Part shown: in pieces, positions 61,890 to 64,000 of the stretch | Position numbering within the stretch: position 1 is the stretch's first letter | Layout of the letters: the number at the start of each line of letters is the position of its first letter | Source: Natrinema marinum | GTDB taxonomy: Archaea; Halobacteriota; Halobacteria; Halobacteriales; Natrialbaceae | Direction of reading: 5' to 3' | Length of the DNA stretch: 64,000 bases | Assembly: GCF_024296685.1 (NCBI RefSeq) | Contig: NZ_CP100763.1 | Span: 806,001-870,000 of the forward strand | The notes under the pieces: model-generated | What the model was told of the DNA's origin: nothing | The model's database searches: none | Seen by the model: the letters and a program-made list of their open reading frames with translations, nothing else | Position numbers and translations under genes: made by a program

Positions 61890-61913
61890 CCTACTGCAAG
61901 GCTGGTTGTTCGT

Positions 61914-63011
61914 ATGAACCGATCGGTCCGAACGGCGGCGTGGTCGACGGGGCTGTTCGTCCTGCTCGTCGCCGTCGTCCTCACCAGTGCGGCACTTGGA
62001 CCGGTCAGGATCGACCTCGTGACCGTCGCGATGGCGATGTTGAACGCGATCGTCGTCCCTTCGGGCGTAACCGTCGGCAGCGCATCGCTTCCCGTCCTCG
62101 GCGTTCCCGTTCCGATTCCCGTCCTCGAGTACGCGCCCCTATTCTCGTTCGATGTCCCGGCGACGCGCCAGATCATCGTCGAGGATATTCGGCTTCCCCG
62201 GATCATACTCGCGGCGACGGTCGGGCTCGCACTCGCGGCTGCGGGAACGGTGATGCAGGGGTTCTTCCGGAATCCGCTGGCGGATCCGTCGATCATCGGG
62301 GTCTCCTCGGGTGCGGCCGCGGGCGCGGTCGCCGCGATCGCGTTTCCGGCGGTGCTTCCGTTCGGGAGCCTCCACCTCTGGGCGTTCGCCGGCGCGCTCG
62401 CGACGGCGTTTCTCGTCTACGCCATCGCGACCGACGGCGGGCGGACACCGGTCGCGACGCTTCTGCTCGCCGGCGTCGCGGTGCAGGCCTTCCTCGGCGC
62501 GCTGATCTCGTACATGCTCGTTCACAGCGGCGACTCGCTCAGACAGGCCGTCTACTGGATGATGGGGCATCTCAACAACAGCCAGTGGAGCGACGTGAAG
62601 TTCGCCCTGCCGATCACGCTGCTCGGGCTCCTCGTCCTCTGTACGTACCGTCGGGAACTGAACGTCCTCCTGCTCGGCGAGGAGGACGCCCACCACCTCG
62701 GCGTCGAGGTCGAACGGACCAAACTGCTCCTCTTGGCGCTCGCGAGTATCGTCACCGCCGCCGGCGTCGCGGTCGCAGGCGTCATCGGTTTCGTCGGCCT
62801 CGTCGTGCCACACATCATGCGGCTCATCGTCGGCCCGGACCACAGAATCCTGCTGCCGACCAGCGCGCTAGCGGGCGCGTCTTTCCTCGTGGCGACCGAT
62901 ACGCTTGCTCGGTCGGGACCGGCCGTCGTTCCGGTCGGCATCATCACAGCAGCGCTCGGTGCCCCCTTCTTCCTGTTTCTTCTCATCCGCCGGGAGGTGC
63001 ACTCGCTGTGA
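61914..63011 (+). CDS. btuC: Cobalamin ABC transporter permease
   Basis: 365 residues, FecCD/BtuC-type permease with about ten membrane helices. The family motifs [41 protein letters not shown] and [20 protein letters not shown] (ATPase-coupling loop) are clear. The start at ATG 61914 is set by the TATA palindrome. The btuD GTG overlaps the stop by 4 nt. A haem or Fe-siderophore substrate cannot be excluded by sequence alone. Confidence 0.92.
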   Translation: MNRSVRTAAWSTGLFVLLVAVVLTSAALGPVRIDLVTVAMAMLNAIVVPSGVTVGSASLPVLGVPVPIPVLEYAPLFSFDVPATRQIIVEDIRLPRIILAATVGLALAAAGTVMQGFFRNPLADPSIIGVSSGAAAGAVAAIAFPAVLPFGSLHLWAFAGALATAFLVYAIATDGGRTPVATLLLAGVAVQAFLGALISYMLVHSGDSLRQAVYWMMGHLNNSQWSDVKFALPITLLGLLVLCTYRRELNVLLLGEEDAHHLGVEVERTKLLLLALASIVTAAGVAVAGVIGFVGLVVPHIMRLIVGPDHRILLPTSALAGASFLVATDTLARSGPAVVPVGIITAALGAPFFLFLLIRREVHSL

Positions 63012-64000
63012 GCGAACCCGATCACCCCGGGGACGAGTCGAACGCCGATTCCGACCCCGATCCGGCGACGGTGTCCGTCGCCGACTGCTCGATCGCCTTC
63101 GGCGATCTCGAGGTACTCGAGAACATCTCGCTCACGGTCGATCCCGGCGAGTTCGTCGGGCTCGTCGGGCCCAACGGGGCGGGGAAAACGACCCTGCTCC
63201 GGCTCATCAGCGGGGCGCTCGAGCCCGATTCGGGAACGGTGACGATCGACGACGTGGACGTACACGGCGTCTCCTCGCGGCGCTCGAGCCGGCTCGTCTC
63301 GGTCGTGCCCCAGGATACGACGCTGTCGTTTTCGTTTCCCGTCCGCGACGTGGTCGAGATGGGGCGACATCCGCACCGCTCGCGGTTCTCGTCGGCCACG
63401 ACCGAGGACCGGGAGGCAGTCGAGAACGCCTTAGAGCGGACCCAAATCGCCGAGCTGGCCGACCGAGCGATCGACGAGGTCAGCGGCGGCCAGCGCCAGC
63501 GGGTGGTCCTCGCGCGGGCGATCGCCCAGTCGACGCCGGTCATGCTGCTCGACGAGCCCACAGCGAGCCTCGACGTGAACCATCAGGTCGAGACGCTCGA
63601 GTTGGTCCGCGAACTGGTCGACGAGGGGCGGACCGTGGTCGCGGCGATCCACGACCTCGATCTGGCGGCACGCTACTGCGATCGGCTCGTGATGCTCTCT
63701 GACGGGCGAATCGCCGAGGACGGCGCGCCGTCGACGGTGCTCACGAGCGAAACGCTCGCTGACTCGTTCGACGCGAACGCGGTGGTCACGCCGAACCCCG
63801 TGACCGGCTCCGAAACGGTGACCGCGCTGGCGGCCGCCCGCGAGTGCGAGCCCGAATCGGTGCCGGATCGCGTCCACGTGCTCGGCACCGGAGCCGCGGC
63901 CGCCGGCGTCGTCGCGCGCCTCGAAGCCGCGGGCGTCGAGGTGACGCTCGGCCCGGTCTCGAGCGGCGACGCGGCGGCCGAGGCGGCCCGGTCGCTCGAG
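63008..64000 (+). CDS. btuD: Cobalamin ABC transporter ATP-binding protein (runs off the right edge)
   Basis: 331 codons are visible, with no stop before the window ends. The start is GTG at 63008, overlapping btuC (GTGA). The ABC core has Walker A GPNGAGKT (K60), signature VSGGQRQRV, Walker [13 protein letters not shown] and the H-loop AAIHDLD. After the ATPase (ending about residue 265) a second domain begins, with [23 protein letters not shown]. This looks like a Rossmann-type extension as found in long haloarchaeal BtuD proteins. It completes the btuFCD uptake system. Confidence 0.9.
   Translation, partial: MSEPDHPGDESNADSDPDPATVSVADCSIAFGDLEVLENISLTVDPGEFVGLVGPNGAGKTTLLRLISGALEPDSGTVTIDDVDVHGVSSRRSSRLVSVVPQDTTLSFSFPVRDVVEMGRHPHRSRFSSATTEDREAVENALERTQIAELADRAIDEVSGGQRQRVVLARAIAQSTPVMLLDEPTASLDVNHQVETLELVRELVDEGRTVVAAIHDLDLAARYCDRLVMLSDGRIAEDGAPSTVLTSETLADSFDANAVVTPNPVTGSETVTALAAARECEPESVPDRVHVLGTGAAAAGVVARLEAAGVEVTLGPVSSGDAAAEAARSLE

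Noticed and set aside
1-64000. CRISPR arrays, rRNA, tRNA and insertion-sequence transposases
   Set aside because: No regularly spaced repeats, no rRNA-like stretches, no complete cloverleaf and no DDE or HUH transposase motifs were found by reading both strands.

Overview
The window is a high-GC archaeal chromosome segment. The organism is a haloarchaeon (class Halobacteria), most likely in or near the Natrialbaceae. The evidence is strongly acidic proteins, an archaeal TFB, RNA polymerase subunit L, Dph2, SRP19, Gar1 and a presenilin-type protease, Tat-dependent lipoproteins, a PGF-CTERM anchored binding protein, a HalX response regulator, an apparent salactin, and many leaderless genes with a TATA box about 25 bases upstream of the start codon. 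Almost all of the window is dense core-type gene content. I see no rRNA, tRNA or CRISPR array.

Layout. 0.1-2.9 kb: tfb, then gatC-gatA. 2.9-5.6 kb: a hypothetical gene, an FNT-family channel, a small winged-helix protein and an NRDE/TANGO2 protein. 5.7-19.6 kb: the menaquinone pathway on the minus strand as two blocks, menF-menD (16.4-19.6 kb) and menB...menA-menC-menE (5.7-11.6 kb). They are separated by an RND exporter, a divergent TrmB-type regulator and a membrane-bound J-domain protein. An iron-transport (P19/Tp34-like) lipoprotein lies between menB and menA. 19.7-24.6 kb: a molybdopterin oxidoreductase, small proteins, hisF, a tandem pair of zinc-ribbon/membrane proteins with a possible degenerate CAP domain, and rpoL. 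24.7-30 kb: a rhomboid protease, a METTL5-like methyltransferase, a zinc-ribbon miniprotein, a salactin-like actin homologue and a membrane protein with an acidic tail. 30-39.9 kb: a degenerate HalX regulator, dph2, a two-winged-helix regulator, a metallo-beta-lactamase-fold hydrolase, a hyperacidic coiled-coil protein, a HisG-like paralogue, a PQQ-propeller protein with a membrane partner, and a secreted protein.

40-42.6 kb is the clearest accessory-looking patch. It holds a two-gene unit (RHH plus winged-helix protein, then tyrosine recombinase), about 0.8 kb without a convincing gene, and a 20-bp inverted repeat on each side. 42.6-53.8 kb contains a large and a small PH-domain (bPH2/DUF304) membrane protein with a divergent crotonase-family gene, and this three-gene arrangement occurs twice. 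Between the copies lie a C2H2 zinc-finger protein, a CNNM/CorC-type membrane protein, a frameshifted membrane gene, fumC and a Na/Pi-cotransporter-like protein. 53.8-58.2 kb: bolA- and nifU-like Fe-S genes, cysS and a PAS histidine kinase. 58.2-64 kb: a DUF6517 lipoprotein, a presenilin-like protease, srp19-gar1, and the B12 uptake genes btuF and btuCD diverging from one palindromic TATA element. btuD runs off the right edge.

I found no single spectacular unknown system. The best leads are the duplicated PH-pair/crotonase module, the recombinase unit with its flanking repeats, the tandem zinc-ribbon/CAP-like pair, the HisG-like paralogue, and the actin homologue beside an uncharacterised membrane protein.
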